From positions 7,986,134 through 8,050,133 of the forward strand of contig JADWOT020000003.1 of the NCBI GenBank assembly GCA_036345935.2: a stretch of 64,000 nt of DNA, read 5' to 3'. The notes under the pieces are model-generated. The model saw nothing but the letters and a program-made list of their open reading frames with translations, did no database searches and had not been told where the DNA came from. This document shows, piece by piece, positions 38,412-49,900 of the stretch; positions within the stretch are counted from its first letter, which is position 1, and every line of letters begins with the position of its first letter. This stretch comes from Taenia hydatigena (lineage: Eukaryota > Platyhelminthes > Cestoda > Cyclophyllidea > Taeniidae). Both the position numbers and the translations under genes were made by a program.

Positions 38412-39630
38412 CTTAGACCAATCCAAACACTGACAAGACAGACGCATTATTGTCGCAGTGGGATTGCGCGACATGATTTAAGTGCTCGTTAGACCAAAGC
38501 TACAAAAAGCGAGGTCATAACGCAGCTTCACATGCATCGCAGCGATCCACACAAATTCTTGCAGAAAATCAGCCGGTTTATCTCCCATCACCATCACCTC
38601 ACCGTAAAGAAGCACAGCACAACGCATTTGGTTCAAAATTGCTACTTCTGTCAGTAGCAGTAGTTGCGCATTCGCATGAACAAGCGCAAGATTAACTTTT
38701 ATAGCATTCCAAACTACACCTCAGCCATAGTACTACACCACTTGCGGAAATTCTGCATACAATGAACGAGGTTGCGCACAGTGATCAATGCAGCATATAT
38801 TCAAGCTGAAACAAGCGAGACTTAAGTCTGCTCATGTTCTCACTTAATAAACAGTTAGAATTTGTTCGGATTTGTCAGTGTTCACGTCTTCAAATGCAAC
38901 GCTACATTCTGCATTAATGAAGCTCGGTGTAAGGAAGGTTGTGTCATTAATACATGGTCTTATGATGCAGAATGATTTGTCAGGCATCTAAGGCGTCGTG
39001 TGGAGGTAGAGAGAGGCACAGGTACCAGAGAAAGCAATGATCTCATTCACGTTTCCTCTCCTCGCATGATCAATTCATTACTTCTGTGGATTAGACGAGC
39101 CATTAGCTGGAAGGCGTTGGGTACCACCCTACCCTTACTGAAATGAGCTGAGAGGGAACAGCATCGTCGAAGTGTATACAGGCATTGTGATGCACACTGA
39201 ATACATGACTTGCAGTCGTAAGGACCAACCAGTGAACATGTCGACGAATGGCATGGCAAGCGCTTTTCCTCCAACCAAAGTGAATAGCGTTTTGTTGAGA
39301 ACGCCATCTCTCCCACCACAATGCGGCTCACAAAACACAAGGTTGATTACACAGGTACAACTGTGGTGAATCGGTGGAGCAGTTGAATTGTGGCAATTGC
39401 GCTCTGCACTACATTGCATTGTTTGCAGTTGTTCATTTATGCCCCTGCGTAACAACCCTACGCTCACATTCCTTTCATTACTTTCACATAAGCCCATATG
39501 GAGACAGGAGGTGGAGTTGGAGGTGACGTTGTCATTTACAACACTGTCGCACATCCACTGCAAACAGACGACTCCTGGCATGAAAGCATAATCGGCCATC
39601 TACCAACTAGTCATGCGTTTAAATCTAAAC

Positions 39631-39697
39631 CTGCCTGCCACTGTGTCTGTCTGTCTGCCTACCTACCTACCTGCATGTCTGTAGCTCTGTCTGTCCA
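39631..39697. repeat. CTGT/CTAC microsatellite
   Basis: Imperfect tetranucleotide run: GTCTGTCTGTCTGCC followed by TACCTACCTACC and a second CTGTCTGTCC. Confidence 0.85.
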
Positions 39698-39775
39698 TCG
39701 GCAGCATTCAAATCTTACGACTGTCAATCGATTATCCATCAATCATTCATTCATCTTCTAGTCCTTGCCACTTGC

Positions 39776-39847
39776 AGCAATCTTCTCCCATCATCGGTCA
39801 TGGTTCTTTTAATCTGGTACCTTTAAGCACAGCGCGGCTAACTTTCG
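39776..39847 (+). repeat. Dispersed repeat copy A
   Basis: AGCAATCTTCTCCCATCATC and the next 50 bases match 42,183-42,253 at roughly 70 percent by eye, in the same orientation. Both copies follow a pyrimidine-rich tract. Confidence 0.5.
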
Positions 39848-41834
39848 TCAAATGTGTTGGAAAATGAAGTCTGCATCACTAAATTCGATCCACAAGGCAT
39901 CCATTCATAATTCCAAAACTGAGCATTACAATTTAACTTTGTGCACATGCTCACATTAACCCCGTATTCCTTGGCCCTTTACGTCCCATCACTTGACCAC
40001 AAAACGTGCCTTGTGGGTGGATAACTTGAATAGAGTTACACGCATCCGCCGCTTTCTTCAGCCTCCCAAGCCTGCTACTGAAGTCATCAAGTAGGCACTG
40101 CATGACGAGTCGCGATCTCTTGCGTCAGTTGCGTTAATGTACTTACTTCTACTACTGTTTGTGCTATTTCCAGCAGGGAACGCTAATGCCATTAGCAACA
40201 CAATGCTTGAGCAGTCTTTAATAATTGGATGAATGAGTGGATGAGAAATGAGTGGAGGGAAAGTGGGTGGATGAGAGGGAGAGTAACAAACGGATAGATG
40301 GATAAATACGGTGTGTGTAATAAAGGGACCCACAGATTTAAATTGCTACGACCTGACATCAATAGCGTTGTCATGCAGCTACGTAAAGGTCTTCAACTGC
40401 TAGCTGTGCTTAAAATGAAGCCTTTCTCAAGCCCGTAATTCCTCCTTGTGTTCCAGAGGATCCACCCACGTTGAAAAGGAAGACATTCAGTAGTTACCCT
40501 AGCAAAGTAGGCAGATTAAGAAAGAAAACGCTACATTCAGATTACAACATTGATGAGAGAGCTCAATCGATGTTTGAAGACATCCAGATGAGACAATATC
40601 TACACCACCACTTCGTTCAATCACACCCAGTACAGCCGCTAGTTGTGGAACCTTATCTCCTCCTCAGTACCCTCCATATATAATGCATCGAGATGATGGT
40701 CATCGTTCGCCACATCGCAGGTGAATCAATCTAGCAGATCGGAATAGGCCTTGCGCCACCCATCTAATGCAACATGAAATGCAAACAAAGTAAGCTAAGA
40801 CATTGGAGCACGATGTTATTCTGTCTACATAATGGTGGGGATAATGAAACTCACATGAAAGACGCCCTTGAGAGGAACATCATCATAATGCAATGCTGGT
40901 GGGATAATGAACGCTTTTAGTACGAATGTAAAGATTGGAAGAGGTATGGGAGGAGAAGTAGGCGTCTGCAGATGCTGCACCCTAACAAGGGGAGAGCATT
41001 GAAGAATTGGCTGCTAGAAAAGATAAGAGGGGGTATGCATTGCGTCGGTGGTTTGTTGAACGCCAGATGTCGGTAATGGGAAAGAGGGACGGAGTCACTA
41101 ACTTACCTAGCCGTCGTGCCTTAGCCACCGAGTGGGTCGTTGCCAGTGCGCGAAATGCATTTTGTCTAAGTACTACGTGCCCCTTGGTCTTCTTCGGGGT
41201 TGGGTAAGCGGCGAGCGATAGACCGGGAGGGGGGCCGTGCAATGCGTGTGAAATAGTAAAGGAGATATCATACTACGAATTGAAGCAACGTTGGCTAGAG
41301 CTCATTTGTGATTGATGCTGACCTGTAAGAGCAAATCAGTGTCTGAAGACTGGGCCTTCACTTCGTGGTATGGCCTTCGCACCATGCTGCTTGCCCCACA
41401 GACCTGTACGGCAGTTAACAGCATGTTCGAACCGCATCAATGCACACTCTGTGCTGTACCTTCATGAGTCTCTTTTTTTGGGAAGCAGTTACGGTTCACT
41501 TGTTGGATGAGAGCGCAAATAACCAACATTAAATGAATCACGCACCACGAGTCACTAAAATGAGCAGTCAGCGATTTCACCTCTCTTAATCATTGGTGCA
41601 TGCGGAGCTCAAGCCATTGGCCACATCTGCATCCAAGTTAAAATGGTGAAATAATTTTGAAGTTGGATGAAGTGGATGCAGAATGATGAGGCTGTTTTGT
41701 AAGCACAGGGGTCAGTAGGTGAATGTGTGAGAAGGCAACTTGAACTCGTGGGCCTATCGTGTCTTGTTTTAGGCGTACATGCATGAGCCATGTGATGTTT
41801 GCATGCAGCATGGTGAAATAGAACTTGCTAGCAC

Positions 41835-42015
41835 ACTCTACCCCTTCATCCTCCACCGTCCCCGTCCATCTATTCTTCCATTCCCGCCTCCATCCTCTTA
41901 TACATCCTTCCGCCATTCCGGCATACGTCCATCAGTCAACCTTCCTTCCCAATCCCTCTCTCCCTACCTCCCTTTCTTTTATCCTCCACCTACCCAACAT
42001 TCCATTCCCATGCAT
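41835..42015. repeat. Pyrimidine-rich tract
   Basis: About 180 bases with strong C+T excess on the plus strand, made of irregular CCATC, CCTCC and CTTCC words. It causes the Pro/Ser-rich open frames on the plus strand here. Confidence 0.75.
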
Positions 42016-42182
42016 CGAGCCACCAATTACTTCTAACTTCCCTTGCCCAACTCAAATTATTTTAAGCCACTGCTCCAATCATGGTACCGCTTGTTGTGTA
42101 GTTATATCCCTCTGACACTGGCCATTTCGCCCCACACTCAATTTATTTGCCAGTCATTTTCCTCCAGTCTGTGACTATCCAT

Positions 42183-42253
42183 AGCAATCTTCTGCCACAG
42201 TCGGTCACGGTTCTTTCTCTCACGTGCCTTTTGGCACAACGTGACTCACTTTT
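42183..42253 (+). repeat. Dispersed repeat copy B
   Basis: Begins AGCAATCTTCTGCCACAGTC; see copy A at 39,776. Confidence 0.5.
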
Positions 42254-44489
42254 GCCAAGCCAGTGATGAGGATAAAATGGAAATAGAGAACCTCAAACAT
42301 CCCTGAGCATAGTTTAGATGGAGGTCCCAGCTTCTGCATCCTTGCTGTTGCTAAAATTGTTCATATTAAAAAAAGATTCTTATCTTGGTGCTACTTTTGT
42401 AAAAGGTAAAGTGATACATAAAAGTAAGTGGCAGCAGTATAGAAATATTTGTTTTTTATTTGAATTCTAAACCCACTGCATAGCAAGAAGGCCAGTTGAA
42501 ATCCTTGCCAAAATTTGATTTAAATCACATATAATTAATCATGAAACGCAACAATTAAGGCTTTTGAAGCGTTGGATTCTGATTCGCTGTCATTGCACTG
42601 TCATTGCGCACGAGATGTGAGATTCCTCAGACTTGGCAGCCCAAGTCCTGTTGACTTTCTTCCAGAACATTTGGTTATGACCATCAGAAAGCGGAATTCG
42701 GATGAGCAGACACGTGGAGCAGATTTGCTCAGCTCTGATCGGAAGTGTCAGAGTGGGTGACGCCTAGAAGTGTGATGAGTTGTGTCGTTGGCCAGCAGAG
42801 TTGGAAGCCTCGAGGAACGTTGCCTGTTGATCGCAGCACCCTTCCCGCTGAAATCGAGGCGCTCAAATGCTCGACGTACTTCAGATTCCCTTTCACTTGC
42901 AGTGATTTAATTGCAAAGTAGTCTCCGCATCCTTCAATGCAAACGTTTCAGGACTGTTTTGTGAGTAGCTTGCATTTGCTTGAATGAAACAACATGGATA
43001 TCACATCAGCTTAATGGCAAAATAAGTCTTCAGTGTGGCAAAATGCAAATTTTTTCAAATTATTCTAGCAAGCACTGGGAATAAACTTTAGTGTGCTCTT
43101 TGATTATGGCGGTTAAGAAGGTGGAATCCAAGAGAGGCAAGAGCATAGACAAAGAAGCCAATCGGCTGGAGAGGGTTAATTTATAGTTAACTTCTGCTTT
43201 GGACAACGGCTTTAACATTCGTGAAAGCCATAGTCAAAAGCATGTGGACCTCTGGTATTCGATGGACTGTTTCAATGTCCGGCAAATGAAATGTGGCAAA
43301 AATTATCAGCATTGAGTAGACGAACTCCTGTTGGGTGCAGCATTATTTGTATTTGGGTGGAATCCTGGTTATCTACCTTGCTGCGATGTGATTTCATGCA
43401 GTGTGAAGGTGTTTAGTAAGTCCTGCGGTCTCCTACCTCCTCGCCTCGCTAGCATGAGTAAATGACACGAGGAAGACACACCTGTAGTCCTCCGTTAAAG
43501 TCACTTTGAATGCATAGCAAGCAGTCGGGCGGTGCAGAGCAAGCGCCTGCACTGTTAATTCGTTGTAGCTGGGATTGGTGGAGAGAACATAAGTGATAAA
43601 CCTCTCTTCCACCACACCCGATATCTGCTTTGCGTGTCATGAACGATGTCAGTTGGGATACTAATCATCAAGAGTGGTGATTACAGTGACAGGGATGACA
43701 GCGAACAAGTTGCTTTTTTGCTGGCAAAGGATTTCACTAGTATCAAAGACTTTGAGCAGGCTCGCCATGGTGGTGTGTAGCCCAACACAGCAGCAATTTT
43801 TCCTGTGATACACCCTTCAGTGTGGGAAACACTCCTGATCTGAAGGGTTAATGAGACCTCTCCGTGAGAATATTAATGAGTGGGTTCCATGAAGGTATGC
43901 AAGTTCAGCGAGCTTGTGCACACTCAGTACCGATGACGACGTGATGGTTTAACTGGAAGGAGAATTATGCTTGTGCTCTAGCCTTCCATGTGATATACAT
44001 GTGCGGAGGAGGTGCGTAAAAAGAGAACAAGATCCACTGAGAGATCAAATAAAATATTTCTCTTACAAATTACAAACATGGTCTTGATGGGTAGTAGGAG
44101 TTATTCCATCACCAAAGAGCTAACCACCTTCAACATTCCAATTTGTGTCTCAGAGGAATTAACCAACTGGGAACGAAAGTGGTGAAGATATAACTGTTAA
44201 TACACAAACATCCATACATCAAGTTATCAACGATTTATGTGCTGGTATTTGGGGTACATAAAGTGTGCTTTCCTTTCATGTCGGATGATATTAGTCTAGT
44301 TAGGCAAAGATTCCGGCTGACCATCATCGTTACATAGTAAAATCAAAATTGCTAAAAATGTTAACTGTTTTGTAATCATTGCTGGTTAATAGCGCAGCCT
44401 GTAAATGAAGAAACCGTAGAAAGCATGCAAAAGCAAAGTATGCGAAAAATCGGAACTCGTCATGCAGTGCCCACTTGATAATCGTTAAT

Positions 44490-44800
44490 GAATGATAATG
44501 GCAATGCGTCCTTTGCCGCTGCGTTCAACTTTCGATAGTCCACGCACAGTAGTAGACGTGATTAATTCTTTTACATCGCCGTAATCGAAAAAGGCTATAG
44601 TAACTTCAATGACTTTTAATTCGATTTCAAGGCATCTCTTCAACTAGATGGTTTACTTCTTCCAAAAGAGGAGGCGACATACGTTTTTGTGGTTGCCGGA
44701 TGAGTCTGGTCCCGCCATTGTCTACAAATGATTCACGACACCTGTCCATCGCAGCCTAGCACCTCAGCCTGGAAATATGCAAACAAACGTTGTGAGAAGC
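44490..44800 (-). pseudogene. Antisense Ty3/gypsy pol fragment
   Basis: Reading the minus strand from about 44,800 down gives DNGGTRLIRQPQKR, then SPPLLEEVNHLVEEM, then after frame changes LCVDYRKLNAAAKDALPL and FIND. These match, in order, the pre-RT linker and the first RT motifs seen in the sense element at 20.7-20.95 kb. The YLDD region, RNase H and integrase are not found further down, and gag is not recognised above, so this is a short relic. It lies opposite in orientation to the first element and 24 kb away. Confidence 0.75.
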
Positions 44801-46335
44801 TGGTGGTAGTCCTCTTTCTCATCACCAATGAGAAACACCAACTACTTGCAGGGGACATTAAAGTTGCTCATAGGTATAACTGTGACCATTAAGTGGGCGT
44901 TGCAGATGCCATCAGCTTCTTTGTTCAGTGGTAAAAGAGCCACATTGATCCTAGTGGTTTATTGGGAGGGACCTTGGCATTACGTAACAAATCAGTACAA
45001 GAAATCGCCTACTAAATCAATTATAGGCAAATGAATCATTTAATTCTCCAGAATCCTCTGCCAACAGTGGTCTCCAAAGGCATCTTCTTTCCTACCATCA
45101 CCTCTTACTCTTTTGACGATAATACGCAAAGCCTGAACACTCATTATAAATCAAGTTACAAAAGCGTCGACAAGGTGGCTGCAAAGATGGCCTTCTAGTT
45201 TGCCTAGGGATTACGAACACAAACAGAAGCCGACCAATAGCAAACAAGATGACGAAGCAGAAGAGGTGCCTGATATTAAAGTAGAAAGCAAAGAGGCACT
45301 ATTTGATCGCTATTTTTGAATGCTGCATTGAGAGACCTTAGGCTCCTAACGCTTCTTATTTGGAATGGATGAAGTCTGTAGAGAGGATTTGCACCTCATT
45401 TTGAATGACGAGCTGAAAAAAGGTGTCGCAACACTGAAACACATCAGCGTACGGAATAATGCCTACTACTGCAGGACAATGAAAGCTGTTTTACTAGAGG
45501 GGAAGAAGCATTTTGACGTATGCTCTGATGTCAAAAATCGAGGTATTAGTCAATTTAGTAGGTCAAAAAACTTCTTCAAAATTTTTAACGACGTCAAAGG
45601 AAAAATGAGTAGCTGTTGCTGACACAAGTGTAGCAGGATCACCGCCAATCTCCTCCCGTTCCCCTTTTAAACATTTCGAAAGAACAGGCTTATTTTGTAG
45701 GAGCAAACTTTTCGGCAATCGTGACTAGGGTGAAAAGAGGTGGAAGTGCGTACTTTCCGAGCTTCCCACAGTTGTAATGAGAGCTGACGATGAATCCTGC
45801 GGTGGACTATTTAAATCGAATGGTTTGTTTTAAAGCGCATGACATGGTCTCGTGATGAAAATTCAAACTTTCTTTCGAACGGTAAAGGGGTAGTATTGTA
45901 GTAAACGCAATTTAGAATAGGGGAAACCTCTGACTCAGGCAAAATCATCACTGCAAATGCACTCAGACTTCACAAAGTCTTTAACAAGTTGCCTTTTCCT
46001 CATATCTTCATTAAAAAAGCGATAGTGCTGGATCAAAACACATTTGTTGCATCACTCCATACAGAATTTTCACCATTGTTAAATCAGTCACTCCTAAGTC
46101 CACTGCATTTGTCATGGTAGACCGCAGCTATAATTGAAAGGGCAGTCATTGAGTAATTTTCCAAAGGGTAATGATTTGGCTACATTTAATATCTACGCGT
46201 CTTGCATTTAAGCCGAATTTCGTGATTTTCAGTGCAGACAGTGTGAAGTGTGCATAGACATGAAATGTTCGAGAACGTCACTATGAGCCAGGGGAAGGAG
46301 GGCTGGAAAGACAGGCACTATTCCAGTCTGCCGTA
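44801..46335. other. Non-coding, no gene supported
   Basis: Could include more of the antisense gypsy relic (its gag and protease would lie here on the minus strand), but no motif is readable. A plus-strand frame at 45,365-45,622 is Lys-rich and unrecognised. Confidence 0.45.
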
Positions 46336-46338
46336 AAG

Positions 46339-46467
46339 CTAATCTACCTTCAGCGTTTTTTGGAAATGGCGCACAGCACCACACCAAGCATCCTTGGTAG
46401 GCCATCCGTCATGCGACGACTGAAGTTGACATGCTGTTTTAGCGTCTTCAGAGCTCACGCTGAAGGC

Positions 46468-46499
<32 letters not shown>

Positions 46500-46859
46500 C
46501 CACCATCACCATCATCACCATCCAAACTTTACGCTCGTAGTCGGTGTCATTGCTTTCGTTTAAAAGACAGGCAATAGGTTTAATAGCATTAGTGCGAGAT
46601 AGTAGAGCACGGACCTTTCTGAAGATACAGAGGTTATCTATGATTCGCCCTGCTAAGCTTTTCTAATGGGTGTTAGGATGGTGGATGTTAAGAAGAGGCC
46701 TTACACCGCATAAATAAACGATGAGACGGATCAAATAGACAGAAGAGGAGACCTTGACAAGCACACACATGGCAGCAATCTTAACAGGTGGGTCATCCAC
46801 AGAGAGAAGATTAAACAGTAATGTAATGCAGTGTGAGGCTTCCAAGACCTGAGCCCCCT
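46339..46859 (-). CDS. Armadillo-repeat protein, C-terminal exons
   Basis: Two minus-strand exons. The first (about 46,753-46,859, after acceptor TGCCCTAAAG) encodes AQVLEASHCITLLFNLLS followed by VDDPPVKIAAM, a textbook ARM pattern (a-x-x-I-x-x-L-x-x-L-L-S-x-D-x-x-V-x-x-A-A). The second starts at 46,618 after CTGTATCTTCAG and encodes KVRALLSRTNAIKPIACLLN and then SNDTDYERKVW, also ARM-like. It stays open through a 55-bp ATG/GAT microsatellite and a tail ending FQKTLKVD before TAG at 46,339. ARM repeats form helical scaffolds for protein binding. The splice phase fits if the first exon ends at ..AT|GTGTGT rather than AAG|GT. Upstream minus-strand candidates lie near 47,060-47,215 (AAERLDFRNPIITILDG) and 48,640-48,720 (FPHFHLLLDLLTVAH). 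Which ARM family is not clear. Confidence 0.55.
46468..46523. repeat. CAT/ATG trinucleotide microsatellite
   Basis: About 12 uninterrupted CAT units followed by CAC/CAT interruptions on the plus strand. On the minus strand it reads as ATG/GTG codons in the frame of the ARM exon. Confidence 0.95.
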
Positions 46860-46934
46860 CTTTAGGGCAAGGTATCATATGGCAAATGTAAATGAATGTG
46901 ATGTTAGTGCCTTGAAATTTGATAGCTAGGAAGT

Positions 46935-49900
46935 AACGGAAGCACTTAGAAAACTGAAAGTAGGTGCACGTGATGAGCGATTCCCGTGGTTAAGCAAAAT
47001 CGGCTCTACGAATTCCACTTGCTTGATATCTTCCTCCTCTTCTTCCGAACTTACTGATCCTAAGAGCACCATCGATCCTCTTGCGATCTTAGTTCCGCCT
47101 CCTGCCCTTTCGTCCCTAAGTCCATTCCTACATTGTTTCTCTTTCGTCTCCTTCCGTCCAGTATAGTGATAATCGGATTCCGAAAATCTAGGCGTTCCGC
47201 AGCTCTTCGGATGCAGGAGTTCGTGCCCCGAAAATCGCCTAGAAGCACTCAGTGGTTGATGTGTATCTGAATTTTATGAGTCTCATGGGTCACGGGACTG
47301 CGAGGCAAGACAACAGCATCGAGGGCAGCAACGAGTTGGCTGTTCGTCTGGCAATCTTTGTTCCGGATCGTGGGTGGGTTTCAAAGGAAGAACTGAGAAA
47401 CAATACACATTGTAACCAACTGTGACGGTGGGATGGAGTCGCAGCTGAAAAAGCAATGAGTCTTCAAAGGACGACTGTAGCAGAAAAACGTGTCAAATTT
47501 CAAACTAAAATTTTACTTTTAAGGTTTGGAAGTCAAATTTATCCTGCAATGCACAATTGGCTGAGTGTGCCATGTAGATGGCAAGCGATTAATATAAACC
47601 AGGCTTGTGGATGACACAGCGTCACTACTTCCCAGGGATGGAGAGACCAACATTGATTTTCTATACAACTAGAGCGATCTGGAAATATGCTCCTTTCCTC
47701 ATCTCGCTCTACAAATATAAAACACCTTCCGCTGGTCAGTCCTTTTGCCACGGATTATAAAATCGGAGGTAGAAGAAAGGAGTAATTTAGATGGCAAGTC
47801 TATTAAAGATGCGTCGCTTTATTTTGCGAAAAAGCTGAGGTAAGGAAAAGAGCATAGAGAGTAAGAATTGCTTAGAAATTAGCCTATATTGAAGCACCCG
47901 AATTTGTATTGTACAATGCAATAACGGTGAAATACGCGAGCGCTTAAGTGCCTACAGGATGTGCTTTGGATCGGATCTCTGACCTCAAAGCCATTCACCA
48001 TTTTATCCATATGTACAGCGGCCTGATCAAGGCCAATTAAGATCCGGTGTTCAAGGCTTTCGGTGCTCGTTCATTCACTAATGCATAACCCACTCGATCT
48101 CTTCGACCTGCCGAAATTTAATCAAACAATCTATGCGGACGTACCTGCGGTATCAAAACTTGATCCGCTTTCTCCGCCTGCAATTTTAGGCCACTCGGAC
48201 GCAACAGCCTTGATTTGTTAAGTTCCACACATGGCTTCAATGCTGTGAAATCTTCCCCAAATACTGCGAAGAATGTGAAGGCATGCTTCCAAAACAAGAA
48301 AGCAACTAAAGTTGATGAAGTCGAGGGTATTGCTTAAATGGAAAACATTGCAAACTATTTGGTAACTGTTTGATTCTTGTCAAAATTAAATAAGTAAAAT
48401 GAGAAATTCGGGGGATTAATAGGCAGTGTTGTTAGTGGCGGGGATGTGTTCAAGGAGATGTTGGATGGGATGGAGAAGAAGAGGCGGAGATGCATGCATA
48501 TGTGTATGTGTGTATGAGACGAAAAATATCGGCGGCATCGATGGGGTTCCAGAGGGGAAAGGTAAATTGCTAACGTATGCGTGTGTTACGTGTGTCGATG
48601 AGACGAAATGCAAAATCGTCAATGCACTAAATCTTTTATTTTGAATACTATTTTGGTGTGTGCAACTGTTAATAAATCTAAAAGCAGATGGAAATGAGGA
48701 AACCCTGACTCATCGTGAGGGTTCACTGCAGAGGTAACTAAGAGGTAAAACTGGCTGACTTCACTGGTGACTTCAGTTGTACTGCTTTTGCAGTCCACTC
48801 TTTTGGGATGATTAACACGCGCACATGGGAACACGTAAGTTCAAACACATGGGCTTCGATCATGATCAATAGACGGCACGGCTTCACTTGCGATCAGACT
48901 ACACTATCACTCCTGATGAACAGCCGAGGAGACCTAAACTAGATACTATGTCCATGTATAGTCACACGGTTAAGATAAAGTGCTGTCAGCTCTGTGCATT
49001 AGACCCATGTCTCAACGACTGCACGATCCTGGTTAGGGAACCAGGCAGACCACGTCTCACCCTTAACATTTCCATCTTATCTGCGTAGTCGGTCATCGTG
49101 AAAGTGCAGCGACTTGACTATACACCACAGATACATGTCAGGTCTAAGGGAGGAAATCTAAACCATATTGTATGGAGAATGAATGTCTTCAGTAGTCTTT
49201 GCGAATACCAACCATGTGGCTGCTCATATTATTAGAGCAAACAAATAAATTTCATCCATCATTCAAGGAAGATGGTGATTTTTTAGCAAATTGTAAAACG
49301 TCTATGAGATGCTATTCACGAGGACTACTTAAGGGATGGGAAAGCCGAGACGTTGTTGTCATGGAAGATGTTAGAAAGTTTGGATCCTAGGGACTAACCT
49401 ATTAGGCTTTGCAGCACTTTGAGTTCTCTTGGAAGTCGCCTATGGCTTACACAACAGTGGAATAAATCAAACAAACATCACGTAAGATTTGGTTGCATTA
49501 TTTTGATTAACCAGATGTCTCGGGAAAATGCGTTAGTGCTTTAGCTCTTACAAGTAGAAGGCTTGATCTTGAGCATTTCTGGCATGTCAGAGTGACGCAT
49601 TTTCCATTCTCCACTGTTAGTCTAAATCACCTCTCCAAATCAAGCAATCACGGCACTAAATTCAAATTGACAAGCTTGTAAGCAGCGCACAAATTCTTTG
49701 CTAGTCATGCACAGGTGTCGTGCCTAGCATCGCTTCGGTGCTTGTTTCTGATGTCCATTTCTCAGGTTCGCATTTAGTGCCTCATTATAAATTTTGTGCT
49801 CAAAATCTCGAGTCACGTCATCATCCGGTCATGCGGTGTGCGAATATTCGAAATTGAGGCACTGTTAACCAGACTTGAAACAAAAAGCTGTGCAAACGCA

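Larger units (their letters stand above)
38420..44480. other. Mostly non-coding, repeats and weak open frames
   Basis: Contains a CTGT/CTAC run, a pyrimidine-rich tract and two copies of a dispersed repeat (listed separately), and a purine-rich stretch at 40,225-40,310. Open frames of 154 codons (39,135-39,599, minus) and 96 codons (41,825-42,115, plus) are of chance length or caused by base skew. Only the 39.04-39.13 kb block mentioned under the 38.1-kb gene looks exon-like. Confidence 0.45.

Noticed and set aside
39135..39599. 154-codon minus-strand frame
   Set aside because: About one frame of this length is expected by chance in 64 kb at this composition. No domain; only a sub-segment looks exon-like.
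41825..42115. Pro/Ser-rich plus-strand frame
   Set aside because: Caused by the pyrimidine-rich tract, which removes stop codons on this strand.
46360..46563. Plus-strand frame with an 18-residue poly-His run
   Set aside because: Produced by the CAT microsatellite. The opposite strand carries the ARM-like exon, and nothing else in this frame looks coding.
46930..47163. Plus-strand 78-codon frame with Ser-rich tail
   Set aside because: Overlaps an antisense ARM-like candidate; no donor better than GTATAG and no domain.
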